A DNA stretch of 64,000 bases from Acanthamoeba castellanii str. Neff (taxonomy: Eukaryota; Discosea; Longamoebia; Acanthamoebidae): the NCBI RefSeq assembly GCF_000313135.1, contig NW_004457592.1, positions 129,976 through 193,975 of the forward strand. The letters run 5' to 3'. Positions within the stretch are counted from its first letter, which is position 1, and each line of letters starts with the position of its first letter. Below, one piece after another: positions 1 through 10,389 of the stretch. Position numbers and translations under genes: made by a program. Below the pieces are notes generated by a model, which was not told where the DNA came from, searched no databases, and saw nothing but the letters and a program-made list of their open reading frames with translations.

Positions 1-297
1 AGTCCTCGCATCAGTGGTCGGCCGAGGAGGAGGAGGCCTTCCGCCAGACCATGCTCGCCAAGTGCGTTCGCCCCCTCACCGCCTCCATCTGTGTGTCGTC
101 GTTTTCTCACCGTGTGTCGTGTCGTGCGTGTCGTGTTCAGGTACGACAAGGAGGGCCACCCGTACTACGCATCGGCGCGGCTGTGGGACGACGGCATCAT
201 CGACCCGGCCGAGACCCGCAACGTGCTGGGCCTCACCCTCGCCGCCTGCCGCAACGCTCCCATCCCGCAGACCCAGTTCGGCGTCTTCCGCATGTAA
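1..297 (+). CDS. MCCC2: Methylcrotonoyl-CoA carboxylase beta chain, 3' end (partial)
   Basis: This is the C-terminus of the carboxyltransferase (beta) subunit of 3-methylcrotonyl-CoA carboxylase, a mitochondrial enzyme of leucine breakdown that moves CO2 from biotin to methylcrotonyl-CoA. Exon 3..61 is in frame and joins exon 141..297 across a 79-bp GT-AG intron (62..140). The last exon encodes [20 protein letters not shown] and ends in FGVFRM followed by TAA. This is very close to the known MCCC2 tail, which ends FGIFRM. Only about 70 residues are inside the window and the rest lies upstream. Recognition rests on the highly conserved [11 protein letters not shown] block. Confidence 0.9.
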   Translation, partial: SPRISGRPRRRRPSARPCSPSAFAPSPPPSVCRRFLTVCRVVRVVFRYDKEGHPYYASARLWDDGIIDPAETRNVLGLTLAACRNAPIPQTQFGVFRM

Positions 298-1297
298 AAG
301 GCTCCGCTCGCGCACAACCAAAAGGAACCAGAATGCTGGGATGGAGAACCCAGCATCAGAGTACCTCTACCAATCCTCTCCTGTGGAAGAGAACGTAGCA
401 AATGAAGCAAATGAAGACAATGCATCAAACAAGGAAAGAAGTGAATGTAGCAAACAAGGAAGCGAAGGAAGAGAAGAAAGAGAATGAGGAGTTGTCATGT
501 TACCACCACCTTCCAAGGTCCACCTGGACCTAGATCCAGATTCTCAGTATGCTCACTCAACTTTTGGTGGGAGCAATGTGGGGTGGAATGGATGGTATGT
601 GTCAGGTGACTTGCAATGGAGTACAGCTCATGGTGATGGTCATGGTGGCTTCTCATGTTTGGATGATCCTTGAGGAGAAAGCCAAAAAGTTGACCACCAC
701 TGCTGGGTGTCCTATGTTGTTCTTGCTCTGCTTCTTGTCTGAGGTAAGCATATTCTAGAACAGCCCCCAGGTGGCCCATTCTTCACTCACATGATGGTGC
801 TATTTGTCCAACAGCCCAGTGCACTTGTGTTGAACAAGATGTGCCAGAGGTACTTGGAGACACACACATTTCCACATCCAGGGCCTGAACTCACTGAGCT
901 TGTTGGTAAGACTACCCACCCCAGAAGAGGAACAATACTAGAAGGCAATCATCATCTCAATTCTCATTCTTGTCATTGTTGTTCTTCTATCAACTCAACC
1001 AGGGTGGCTGAAGCACAAATCAGAGAAGGTGCCATGATTCTCCTGCGCACCTCAGACTTCCACCAGTGCCGCAGACAGCGACATAATGCCAGTGGAGGAG
1101 TTGGTCGAGCGACTCGATCCCTACAACTGGCCTTCCAAGGACGTTTTTTTGGCCTCCCTTTAGCACCGCCCTGGGAACCGAAGAAGAGGCAGCTGCGTCC
1201 CCGTCGGGCCGTGACTCCCTTCTTTTCGACAATTTGTCAAAATACAAAAAAATTAAAACGTTCCAAAGACTATTAATCTAATCTGGGCTCTTGCAAG
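298..1297. other. Intergenic region with CpG-free island A (465..1045)
   Basis: About 1 kb without a recognised gene. From 465 to 1045 I find no CpG dinucleotide, while TpG and CpA are abundant; both flanks are CpG-rich. Inside, GT-AG intron-like signals exist: a GTAAGC donor near 749 to an AACAG acceptor near 812, and a GTAAGA donor near 906 to a CCAG acceptor near 1001. Joining these gives an open frame that ends at TGA 1032..1034 with residues ELTELVGWLKHKSEKVP. I do not recognise it. Between 1046 and 1290 the composition returns to normal. Short open stretches there (for example 1083..1159, MPVEELVERLDPYNW) could be a terminal exon of something, but I cannot assign them. Confidence 0.6.
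333..356. repeat. Short inverted repeat after MCCC2 stop
   Basis: ATGCTGGG (333..340) is followed after an 8-nt loop by its exact complement CCCAGCAT (349..356). It begins 36 nt beyond the MCCC2 stop codon and lies just outside CpG-free island A. It could be a 3' UTR hairpin or chance; no function can be assigned from sequence alone. Confidence 0.4.
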
Positions 1298-3839
1298 ATG
1301 GCAACTTCATCTTCGAACTACTACAAGAGCCATTTGGACAACTTGGGCAAGGAAAACAAGCAGCTAAAGCAGAAGCTGGATAAAATCGAACGCGAAAACA
1401 GAGATCTCAAGAAATCGATTTATGATCTCACCATGAAGTGCGCCTCCTCTCCCCCAATTCGGGCCATTTAAATAGGGAATCTTAGCCGCGTACGGCAGGT
1501 ACCACATGGCCACGGCCTTGCCAGGCAGTGGCCATCCCGGGGCGACGCATCATCACAACCACGTGCGGCCTAAGCCGTTCAATGTCGACCAGGCGCTACT
1601 TCCCGATTCACCACTCGATTCGCCCACCCTCACAACCGAGCACCCGCATCCCACACCTGCGCCCACGTCCGCATCTGCCGCCATCAAGCACCACCTTGCC
1701 GACGATGCACCCAGCGAGCGCAAGGGTACGTGCCAGTGCATCTCCTTCTTCATCCTTCCACCATCTCTCTACGTGCACAGCCAAATCCATCTTTTTGATT
1801 CTTATGCTTTCTCTACTCAGGCAGGGGAAGGGAAGACCTTCGTCGGTTTCACAGCAAGCACACCTTCAAGGTACAAGCGACGACACGACACGACACGACC
1901 AACGACACGACACGACCAACGACACGACCAACGACACACAACAGCAAGCTCATCAGTGTGTGTGGTGTGTGGTGTGTGTGTGTGTGGTGGGCAGGGCCAC
2001 ACGGGCGCCGTGTACTGCGTGGGCTTCGCGCCTTCGGGCCGTCTGCTGGCCTCGGGCTCCTTCGACAAGAGCGTTCGTCTGTGGGACCTCACCCAGCAGA
2101 AGGAGGTGCGCACTCACCCTCGCCACTCTCGCGCTAGCACTACAGTGGATCGCTGCCGTTCGATCGAAAAACGCTCGAGCGCACTTCTCCGCACTTCTCA
2201 CTCATTGGTCGGTCGATCCCCCTCCGGAGTGTAGGTGGCCTGCCTGGCCGAGCACCAGCTCAATGTGTCCGACCTGGCGTGGGCCGGCGACAGCACCGAG
2301 CTGCTGTCGGCGGGCTTCGACAGCGTCGCCAAGCTCTGGGACGTCAACCGAGCCGAGTCCATTCGGTACAACCCGGTGCTCTTCACTCACGCCACCGTAC
2401 CCTGACCTCGCCACGTGTCGTGTGCGCGCAGGACGTTTGCGGCTACCGGCTTCCTGCAGGCGGTGCAGTTCAGCCCGGCCGACAGAAACCTGGTGTTCGT
2501 GGGCAGCACCAGCAAGCAGGTCCTGGTCTTTGACAGGCGCCAGAACGAACCCGTCCTCACCTTCGCCAACGACGCGATGGTCAACACCATGTACCCATCC
2601 CCACCGCCCACCACCACTATATAACAACATATATATATATACGCTGTGGAATGTAAGGCATGTACGTATATGTGCTCACCTGCCGAGGTGCGATTGGTTG
2701 GTAGCCACGTGTACAAGGACGGCGAGTTCTTCTTGTCGGGCGACAGCGAGGGCAACATCAAGCTCTGGGACACCAAGTCGCCCGGCGCACCGCTCGACAA
2801 GGTGGAGAACGAAGAAGGCCACAAGCCCATCTCGCACATCCACCTCTCGAGCACGCACGCATCGGAGGAGGAGGAAGGCCACTACCTCGCCGTCAACAGC
2901 TTCGACAACGGTACTTTCTTCGTTCTTTGTCTTCGTTTTCGTTCTTTTTTGCTCATTCTCCGTGCGCGCTTGCCGTGTGTGTGTGTGTGTTGTGTGATGC
3001 AGTGCTTCGAGTCTACGATCGCGGGAGCGGCATCATCGGCGGCGGGAAGGAAGCGGCAGAGCGACCGCTCGGCAGCAAGCTCAAGCTGGTCTCATCGCTG
3101 ACGGGCCACAAGAACCACAACTGGCCCATCAAGAGCGCCTTCCACGTCGGCAAGGACTGTACGCTCCACCTTTAACCCGACCCTGGTGGTGGTCGTTTAT
3201 CGTCTGACGCGCGAGGTTGCAGATGGTCGGACGCCGTTCAAGCCCGCCTCCGACTATGGCATCCCGACCACCGAAGCGAGCGAGGATCCCAGCGACAAGA
3301 AGTACTCCTCGTCCTGTGTGTCGTGTGTGTGTGTGTGTGTGTGTCGTGTGTCGTGCGACTGACGTTGCGAAACGACGCAAACGAATCCAGGCATTCGCAG
3401 AGGGAGAAAAGCGTGACGGACCGCCTCATGTTGGCCACCGGCAGCGCTGACAACCACGCCTACCTCTTCGATCTGGGGCTGCACAACGAGGTCGGTCCCA
3501 CACCACCCCAAGAGCCCTCTCTCTCGACTCCGCGCTTGATCTTGACCCGCGTCACGCGCGTGTGCGGTGGTGCGTGTGCGGTGTGTTGGCAGGTGACGGG
3601 AGAGCTGGTGCAGAAGCTGGAGGGGCACACCGGGCGCGTGTACGCCGTCAACTTCCACCCGTCGGAGCCCCTGCTCGCTTCGGCCTCTGCCGACCACAGC
3701 ATCAAAGTACGTCGCACCCCTCTTCTCGCTCGCTCGCTCGCTTGCCACAGTTCGGCGCACAGAACTAACGCGCGTGGGTCCTCTCTCGCTTCTCCGTCTG
3801 CAGCTGTGGTGTCCCAAGTCGGTCCCGCGAGGCTACTGA
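1298..3839 (+). CDS. WD40-repeat protein with N-terminal coiled coil
   Basis: A spliced 12-exon gene, 502 aa. Exons: 1298-1437, 1499-1725, 1821-1870, 1995-2105, 2235-2365, 2432-2590, 2705-2910, 3003-3158, 3223-3301, 3391-3490, 3593-3706, 3804-3839. The total is an exact multiple of three. The N-terminus (about residues 13-45: NLGKENKQLKQKLDKIEREN) is a charged coiled coil. From about residue 135 it carries WD repeats with clear GH...WD signatures: FKGHTGAVYC...VRLWDL, AKLWDV, IKLWDT, a GHKNHNW block, and a last repeat LEGHTGRVYAVNF ending SIKLWCPKS. This predicts a seven-bladed propeller acting as a protein-binding scaffold. Ortholog identity is not clear to me. Introns are CA/TG-rich. Confidence 0.85.
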
Positions 3840-3915
3840 AACGTCCACCAACAAAACAATCGAGCGCGAGACATCACAGCATCTACTTTTTTTGCCCACA
3901 ACGCAAGGGAATACG

Positions 3916-5760
3916 CTAGAGTGGTGTGGTCAAGGCGAACCGTTCTTGGAGTTCCTGGGGCACCAGCCGGTGTTGATGAAGCTGATGATGATCGCTCGGT
4001 GGTCGTCGCGTTGGTCGTCGTTCGTCGTCTTCGGCTGGATCTGCGCCAAACGCAAGAGGAGGTGCGGCGCCAAGGAGGCCCGCGCTGCGCACACGGTACG
4101 CGCACAGCTGGACCAGCGACGGCGCGTCCACGCCGCCCCGCAGGGCCGGCCCCTGGGCGGCCAGCGCGCAGTCGAGATAGGCCGCGAGCCTGGCGTCGCC
4201 GGTACTCCACCGAACGGCCAGCAGCTCGCTCACCAGCGCCTCGCGCTTGAACTGGTCCTGGTGCGCGCCTGTGCGTGTGGAATGTGAGGATGTGTTGAAT
4301 GTGTTGAATGTGGGAATGTTGAGTGTACTGGTGAGGGCAAAGGAGGCGTAGATGAGGCCGCACAGCCGCCGGATCGTGGCGTGCGTCGATGACATGAGCT
4401 CAAAGAACGGCCGGATGAAGGTCCACACCGTGCCGCACTCGTCACTCTCTTTCGCGATTGCCTGCGTTCCAGTTGTGTGTGTCGTGTGTGTGTGCGTGTG
4501 TGCGCGTGTGTGTGTGCGTGTGTGTGCGTGTGTGTGTGTGTGTGTGTGGTCAGTGTTGAGTGTCGTGCCGTGCAACGTAGGTCATACCTGGGGGTCCATT
4601 TCGTCGGTGTACTGGCCGATGATGTGGAGCACGTCGCAGGTCGCCAACGCGCTGTCGAGCGCGAGGAAGGCAAGCGTGCCGATGCAGAGGAAGCGCACCT
4701 CGGGAAAGGCACTGGAATAGGCCTCCATGACCTTGATGACACTCTCCACCACCTCGCTGCTCGCCATCTGTTTCCGAACCTTGGCTGCATTATCGGTGTG
4801 CGGTGTGCCGTGTGTGTGTGGTGTGTGAGCGGTGTGTGCGGTGTGTGCGGTGTGTGAATGAATGCGGAAGAGAGGAGAGAGGAGCGTTGGATAACGTGTA
4901 CGATGGAACATCAAGGTCAAGACGCAGTTCATGAAGATCTCCACTTCCGCGTCGTCGTTGAGCGTCTCAAAGCGGTGCAGCAAGCCGACGAAGATCTTGC
5001 CGATGCCCAGCTCGGCTGCCTGCCCCCGCACATCGTCTGGTGCAGCACCAGTGTCACCCACCAGCCAGCCACCAGCCCACCAGCCACCAGCCGCCGCCGC
5101 CGACGCCGCCAGATTTGGGAGAGACGATACCGAGTTCGAGGTAGGACGTCAGGCAGCCGAGGGCCGAGTTGACGACGTCCAGGTTGCTCGACTGCAGCTG
5201 CTCGATCACCACCTCGAGCGTGCCATGGCGACACGAAGCCCGGGCAAGCTCCACTGCGTGTCGTGTGTGTCGTGTGTGTCGTGTGTGTCGTGTGTGTCGT
5301 GAGCGAAGGAGACGCGCTTGTGGCCAAGAAGAGAAGGGAAGGCCAACCTGTGGAGGCCAGGTTCCACAGGCAACTGAGAGCGCCGTCGATGATCGGGATC
5401 GATGATGTTTCGCTGTCCACGAAGCTCACCAGCAGCGCCAGGGCTCCCTCCTGCTCGGCAAAGTACTGCGCATTGGCCACTGTTTTTTTTGTTATGTTAA
5501 AACAAATTTAATATAATTAATCAATTATCATATTCTTGTAATATAGCACACTACACGCAACATATGTTAGGGTGTTTGCACCTTTGGATGGGTTCTCCCA
5601 AGGCATGAACAAGCGGTAGCACAGCCTTGAGGGGCGGTGGTGAGAGGTGAAAGATGGCTTAACGAGGGAAGGGTGGTGTGTGCCTTTTCATGGCACGGAC
5701 CGTGGCTTTGTCGTCTTTGTGCTCGGCATGCGTGCGGAGCTCCTGCAGAGCTGCGCCCAC
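3916..5760 (-). CDS. Armadillo-repeat protein with BC-box-like C-terminus
   Basis: A multi-exon minus-strand gene read from about 5760 down to TAG at 3916..3918. Supported exons include about 5479..5350 (VANAQYFAEQEGALALLVSF), 5253..5128 (GTLEVVIEQLQSSNLDVVNS), 5038..4905, 4787..4590, 4463..4337 and 4268..3916. The hydrophobic helical repeats resemble armadillo/HEAT repeats, so a protein-binding superhelix is expected. The last exon contains SLVQLCAYRV, which fits the elongin BC-box consensus (S/T/P)LxxxCxxx(A/I/L/V); this would suggest a cullin-RING substrate receptor, as in ZYG11/ZER1 proteins, which combine ARM repeats with a BC box. The 5' end (5580..5760, frame REAVGAALQELRTHAEH) is uncertain: joining it in frame needs a GC-AG intron or hides a frameshift. 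Confidence 0.7.
5480..5580 (-). other. AT-rich intron of the armadillo gene
   Basis: A markedly AT-rich stretch in GC-rich surroundings. It lies between the coding sequence ending near 5580 and the exon starting at 5479, whose acceptor reads AACAG on the minus strand. The zinc-cluster introns of the neighbouring array have a similar AT-rich character. Confidence 0.5.
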
Positions 5761-5921
5761 AGCTTCTCGCTGCACCCCCTCCCCTTTCTCCATTCGTTTC
5801 GCTTTTTACACACAAAAAGCGAAAAAAAAGAGAAAATGAAAATGGAAAGGAAAATGAAACAATTTTTCAAGCCTCAAGGGCGTCATCCCTCACACAATGC
5901 TCATTTGCACAACCCAAGAGG

Positions 5922-7896
5922 TTACCAAAGGGCTGGCTTGTCTATTGAACCAAAGGGGTACTCATCCATCATGAGCCAGGATGGAGGAGCATGATGGGGT
6001 GGTTGTTGATGTGGTGGATGGTGGTAAGGGTGGTGGATGATGTGTTGCAATGGAACGGGCGGTGGTGGCACGGTTGATGAAGTGGAAAAGAGCGCTGGTG
6101 GTGCTGGTGGCCACGATGGGTTGGTGGCACGTTCAATGTTGCTGAATGGAATCCACCGGCCGGGCTCCTCGGTCTCCTCCAAGCTGCCCTCCTCCCAGTC
6201 CAAGATGCAGTGTAGCGAATATCGCATCTGTGGTGCGTGTCGTGTGTCATGTGTGTCATGACGCGTGTCATGTGTGCGTGTCATAGATGTGTGTCGTGTA
6301 TGTCGTGAGCATGTGTGAGTGCTCAACACTCAATGTACGTACATTGCCTGCCTCGTTGCAGAAGAACTGCACGTTCTGGGAGACTCGCAGGAGCGGACCG
6401 TAGCTGGAACGTAGCAGCGAGTGGTACCGATACACGTCAGTCACGTGCAGTGGTGGCCTGCACCGCGGGAGCGATCGATCAGCCAACCATGGTCTTCGGT
6501 GGAAACATGAAATTAAAACAAATTTTTATAACGAAAAAAGTACCGGTTGGTGGTGAGGGTGACCGCCTGCTTATACTGGTGGACGTTCACTACAAACGAG
6601 AACTGGAACGGCGTTCCAAGTAATTGGTCCTGGGGCACACGCCAAACGCACGACACACGCACACAGCACCATGGCACGACACACACACGTAAGGTCAGCT
6701 GGCGAATAGGCGATTTGTTAGGGAGAGCGCGGGTGTAGCACCAGGGAGAAGTTGGTAAGGCTGCAGAAGGCGGCATTGGCGTAGATCATCGCCGGCGGGG
6801 TGGCGTCTGTGCTCGAGCACTTGAACGCGCACACCGGATAGCTGCCCAACCAAAAAGTCAACCACAACACTCGACATACGCACACGCACACACACGACAC
6901 ACACGACACACACTCGACACACACTCGACACACGCACGCCGCACACAACGAACCTGAAATCGACGACGGCCAAGGACGAGCGGATGTCGTAGTCTCGCAG
7001 GAACGGCATCAGCGAGCGCGCCTCGCCCAGCACTCCTCCGCCGTACGTCGTCGGCGGCAGCGGTGGCGGCGGTGACGACGCAAACGACCGCACCGACGAC
7101 GGCGACACGTCGGCGTTGGCCTCAGCGCCGGGCTGCTGCTGGGCCGGCGACCCCACTACATCCGCGATCTTGCGCCGCTTGCGCCGCTGGTGCTCGTGCT
7201 CGTGCTCGATTTGTGCACGAAGAGCGGCTGCTGCCTGCTCGCTCCGAAGCAGGTGGTGCTCGAGTTTGGCCACCTGCCGGGCCGCGGCTCGGTGCGACTC
7301 CTTCCGCAGCGCGAGCCGGAGCTCGAGTTCGGCGTTGGCCTCGCGGAGCTGCCGGATCTCGGCCGCCTGCAGCTCCACCACCTGGGCCATGAGGGCCTGC
7401 TGACCTCCGGCCGGCTCCTCCTGGGCTGCTGCGTCAACGGGCGGTGGCTGAGGCTGCGGCGGCTTGGCAGCGGCCGCTGTGCGAAGCGGCTTCGCGTTTC
7501 GTTCTTTTTGTTGTTGTTGGTCGTCCAAGGGGAGGGGAGTGCGGCGAGGGGGTCGGCCTCGCCTGCGCGGCGGCGGATCGGCGCAGAGGTGCCCGCGTCC
7601 CGTCCGCACACAGCGGTCACATGGTCGCTTACTGTTAAAAAAAAATGTGTTATTAAAAAAAAGAGAACATAAAATAAATAAATGAGCGTAAGAGCGATGC
7701 GCTTATCATTATTATATTATACTTCGTGATATACGTGTAGGAATGTTAATGTGCCACCACTTAAAAAAAGGAGTTAAAACACGGGGGGGGAGCGGTACAT
7801 GTCGCACGCGGTGTGGCCCTTGCGGCAGTAGTTGCAGGCCGGGACCGGCGCCGGTGGCGCCAAGGCGTCGGTGGGGGTAGGGACCTCCGCGGACAT
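5922..7896 (-). CDS. Zn2Cys6-PAS transcription factor, array member A
   Basis: Six exons (7896-7799, 7631-6954, 6841-6742, 6629-6544, 6457-6343, 6227-5922) give exactly 460 aa. Exon 1 ends within the zinc cluster (CNYCRKGHTACD) and exon 2 completes it (RPCDRCVRTGRGHLC), so the spliced spacing is CX2CX6CX5CX2CX8C, as in fungal Zn2Cys6 factors. A basic region (RRRGRPPR) and a leucine-zipper-like coil (EIRQLREANAELELRL) follow. The linker MPFLRDYDI leads into a PAS-like fold (PPAMIYANAAFCSLTNFSL, then LLGTPF). In fungi this combination occurs in AcuK/ERT1/RDS2 regulators, which bind DNA as dimers. The tail is His/Pro-rich. The start was chosen at the first ATG that gives a short N-terminus like the other paralogs. 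It is most similar to member C: both have the HxYKQA block in exon 4 and RYSL in exon 6. It is divergent from member B. Confidence 0.85.
7632..7799 (-). other. AT-rich intron splitting the Zn2Cys6 cluster of member A
   Basis: The donor follows GCGTGCGACAT (GTACCG) and the acceptor is TTAACAG; phase 2. The intron is AT-rich, unlike the CA/TG-rich introns elsewhere in the gene. The same position and phase recur in members B, C, D, E, G and H. Confidence 0.8.
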
Positions 7897-8258
7897 GTCG
7901 CGCTGCGCCCTGTGCAAAAGCTGCGTCGCTATTTTTTTTGACTTGAGGTTTTGATCTTTCTTCTGCCTACGGTTGTTGGACCCCGGCACGTAGACGCAAT
8001 TGGGGCATTTAATGGTTTGCCGGCGAGAGAACATGTTTGCGGCCTGAATGACGTGTCGAAGGAGCCAATCACCATAGGCCCGCTTCAAACAGCCCGTCGG
8101 GCATTCCGCGGTTAAATTTGAACATTTTACCCGAGCAGCCAAGAATACTCTCGTTCCCCATGGGGCCGTCACGGGGTGAATGTTACCTCAACCGAAGCAA
8201 ACCGAGAAAGCGCGTTCGTCACACAGAAAGCAAGACCAGGCGAGAGCAAGAGCAAGAG
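7897..8258. promoter_or_regulatory. Divergent intergenic region between members A and B
   Basis: 362 bp separate the start codons of two divergent zinc-cluster genes, so this interval must hold both promoters. An open frame continues upstream of the chosen member A start (it includes CPTGCLKRAYGDW and KCPNCVYVPG), so a longer N-terminus for A cannot be excluded. I see no clear TATA box or other recognisable site. Confidence 0.5.
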
Positions 8259-10282
8259 ATGTCGTCCACGCCGTCGTCGCCCTCTTTTCTCTTTTCTTCA
8301 TCTACATCATCATCTTCTACTACTACTTCAAGAATCACGGCGCCTCGCGTTCGCGCGTGCAATTGTTGCCGAGAGGCACACTCGGCCTGTGACCCGTACG
8401 TGAATCCCTTCATCCCTCCATCCCTTCATCCCTTCATCCATCCATCTTCCTACACTCTTGATCCGGTTTCAACTTTTTACGTAAAAAGACGAAACCGCCG
8501 CGCTCACTTACGCTCTTTTGTGGGTTATATGTGGCATCCCTTGTGTTGTACGACCCAATCCAACGCAACGCAACGCACCGCGTTCCAAACGATACCGACG
8601 CGACACGCAACAACGACAGCACGAGGCCTTGTCGCCGCTGCGTGCGGACCGGCCGAGCTCATCTCTGCTCCGATCTTCCACCGCGCAAGCGAGGCCGCCG
8701 CCCTAATCCACGACCTGAGGGCGGCTCGCCGACATCGACATCGCCCACGTCGACCATGCCCAAAACGCCCCTTTTCTCCACCATGTCGCCACCGACGACG
8801 ACCACAACCACGACATCATCGTCAACGTCGCCATCTTCGTCCCCTTCGACATCTTTGCCGTCTCCGCCATCTCCCTGGCAACCCCATCAACATTGTCTTC
8901 CTCTACGCGACCGCAACTCGCATCGTCGTCATCATCACCATCTTCAGAATCAACATCGTCATCAACCGACGTTCGCCGAGCGTGATGGTGAGATCGATGA
9001 CGGTGGTGGTGAAGCAGAAGAAGAAGATGATGATGACGACGATGGCTATGGCGGTAGCTCGGGCGAACTGCTGGCCCGATTGGTGCGGAGCGTGGAGTCG
9101 CTGATGGCCGAGGTGCGCGGGCTCAAGCGCAATAACGAGAAGCTGCACCAGGACCTCGAGGCGCTCCAGCTCCAGCAACACGCGGCCGACCAGAAGGTGG
9201 CCCAGCTGCTGGCCACCGGTGCAGGCCAAGATGGCGAGCCAGAACGCAAGCGACCACGGCCACCCACCTCGTCGCCGATATCATCGCCTTCATCGTCTTC
9301 ATCATCTTCATCTTCACCGCAGCCGCCGATGCCTTCGACGCTGGGCTCGCCGTCGCCACTGTTCGAGGCCCGTCGGCTGATCTCCTTCGTGGGACCCTAC
9401 ATCCTGCCCTCGAATTTCGCCGTACCTGATTTTAGGTTCTTGCTCTGCCACATTCTCTGCGCGTGTGTGTGTGGTGTGTGTCGTGTGTCGTGTGTCGTGT
9501 GTCGTTGGTCGTGTCGTGCGCGCTAAGTGTACGCGACTCAGGTACCCGGTGATGGGCTGCACGTTCGAGTCCGTGTTTGGCCTGGGACCGCCCACGATCG
9601 TGTTCGCCAACACCGAGTTTTGCAAGCTGACTGAGTTTCGCTTGGTAGGTCAACCGCAACCCAACCCACTCTGCTCTCGTTGGTTTCTTGGGGTGGTTGG
9701 TGGTGGTTGGTGGTCCAGATCCCTAAACGTGCCCCGGTGACTGACCGATCGATCCACACACGCACAGCACGAGCTGCTGGGCGCCCCAATCACAAAAGTG
9801 AGGGTGACTGGCGAGAATTCGCGCCAGCACATGTCCGCCCATCTGACCAACAAGTACGTTGTTGACCCCCACCGCGTCGCCACCAATAGGGGAGGGCCGG
9901 CGTGCTCGCCGGGTGCGGGCAGTATGTGTGCCATCCATGAAACACGCTGACATTTTTTGATGGCAGAGCTCCGATGTCGGTGAGTCCGGTGTTCGAGATC
10001 AACTGTCTCGTCCGGTGTCGGAGTGGGCGGCTCCTGCGCACCCAAGACAAGACGCAGTTCTTCTTCGACGAGCAGGGCAACGTACAGGCTGCCACCTCTT
10101 GTTGTGGTGTAAGCTCGCGCCAAGCTGTTGTAGAAGTGGTGGTGCTTATATGTGTTTCTGTGGTCGTACATTAGGTCAAGCATGCGATACTGTGTCTGCT
10201 CTCGTGGAAGGAAGGCCAGCTGCAAGCCGACGAGAGACTCGAGCAGTGGCGGCCTATCAAAGAAGAAAGAACTGACAATTGA
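8259..10282 (+). CDS. Zn2Cys6-PAS transcription factor, array member B
   Basis: Six exons (8259-8395, 8620-9435, 9542-9644, 9768-9853, 9967-10081, 10175-10282), 454 aa. The cluster is CNCCREAHSACDP plus TRPCRRCVRTGRAHLC, split by a phase-2 intron. After the basic RKRGRR comes a Ser/Thr/Pro-rich stretch, an acidic run (EEEDDDDDD), then a coil (ESLMAEVRGLKRNNEKLHQD). The linker FVGPYILPSNFAVPDFR precedes PPTIVFANTEFCKLTEF, a PAS-like core, followed by HELLGAPITKV and the C-terminal SGRLLRTQDKTQFFFDEQGN / KHAILCLLSWKEG blocks. This is a probable sequence-specific nuclear regulator; ligand or redox sensing by the PAS domain is inference. The spacing to member C is only 107 bp. Confidence 0.85.
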
Positions 10283-10389
10283 ATTTTTAATGACTTTCCG
10301 TCCTTTTTCACTGCATTGATCGGGGAACCTAGCAACCGAACGGCCGCGTCTTGCTCTCTATCTTTTATTTCATTTTATGTGTTCCGCTG

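Noticed and set aside
7774..8172. Longer N-terminus for array member A
   Set aside because: The frame is open to 8172, but the other paralogs have short N-termini and the extension overlaps the space needed for the divergent promoter; kept only as a possibility.
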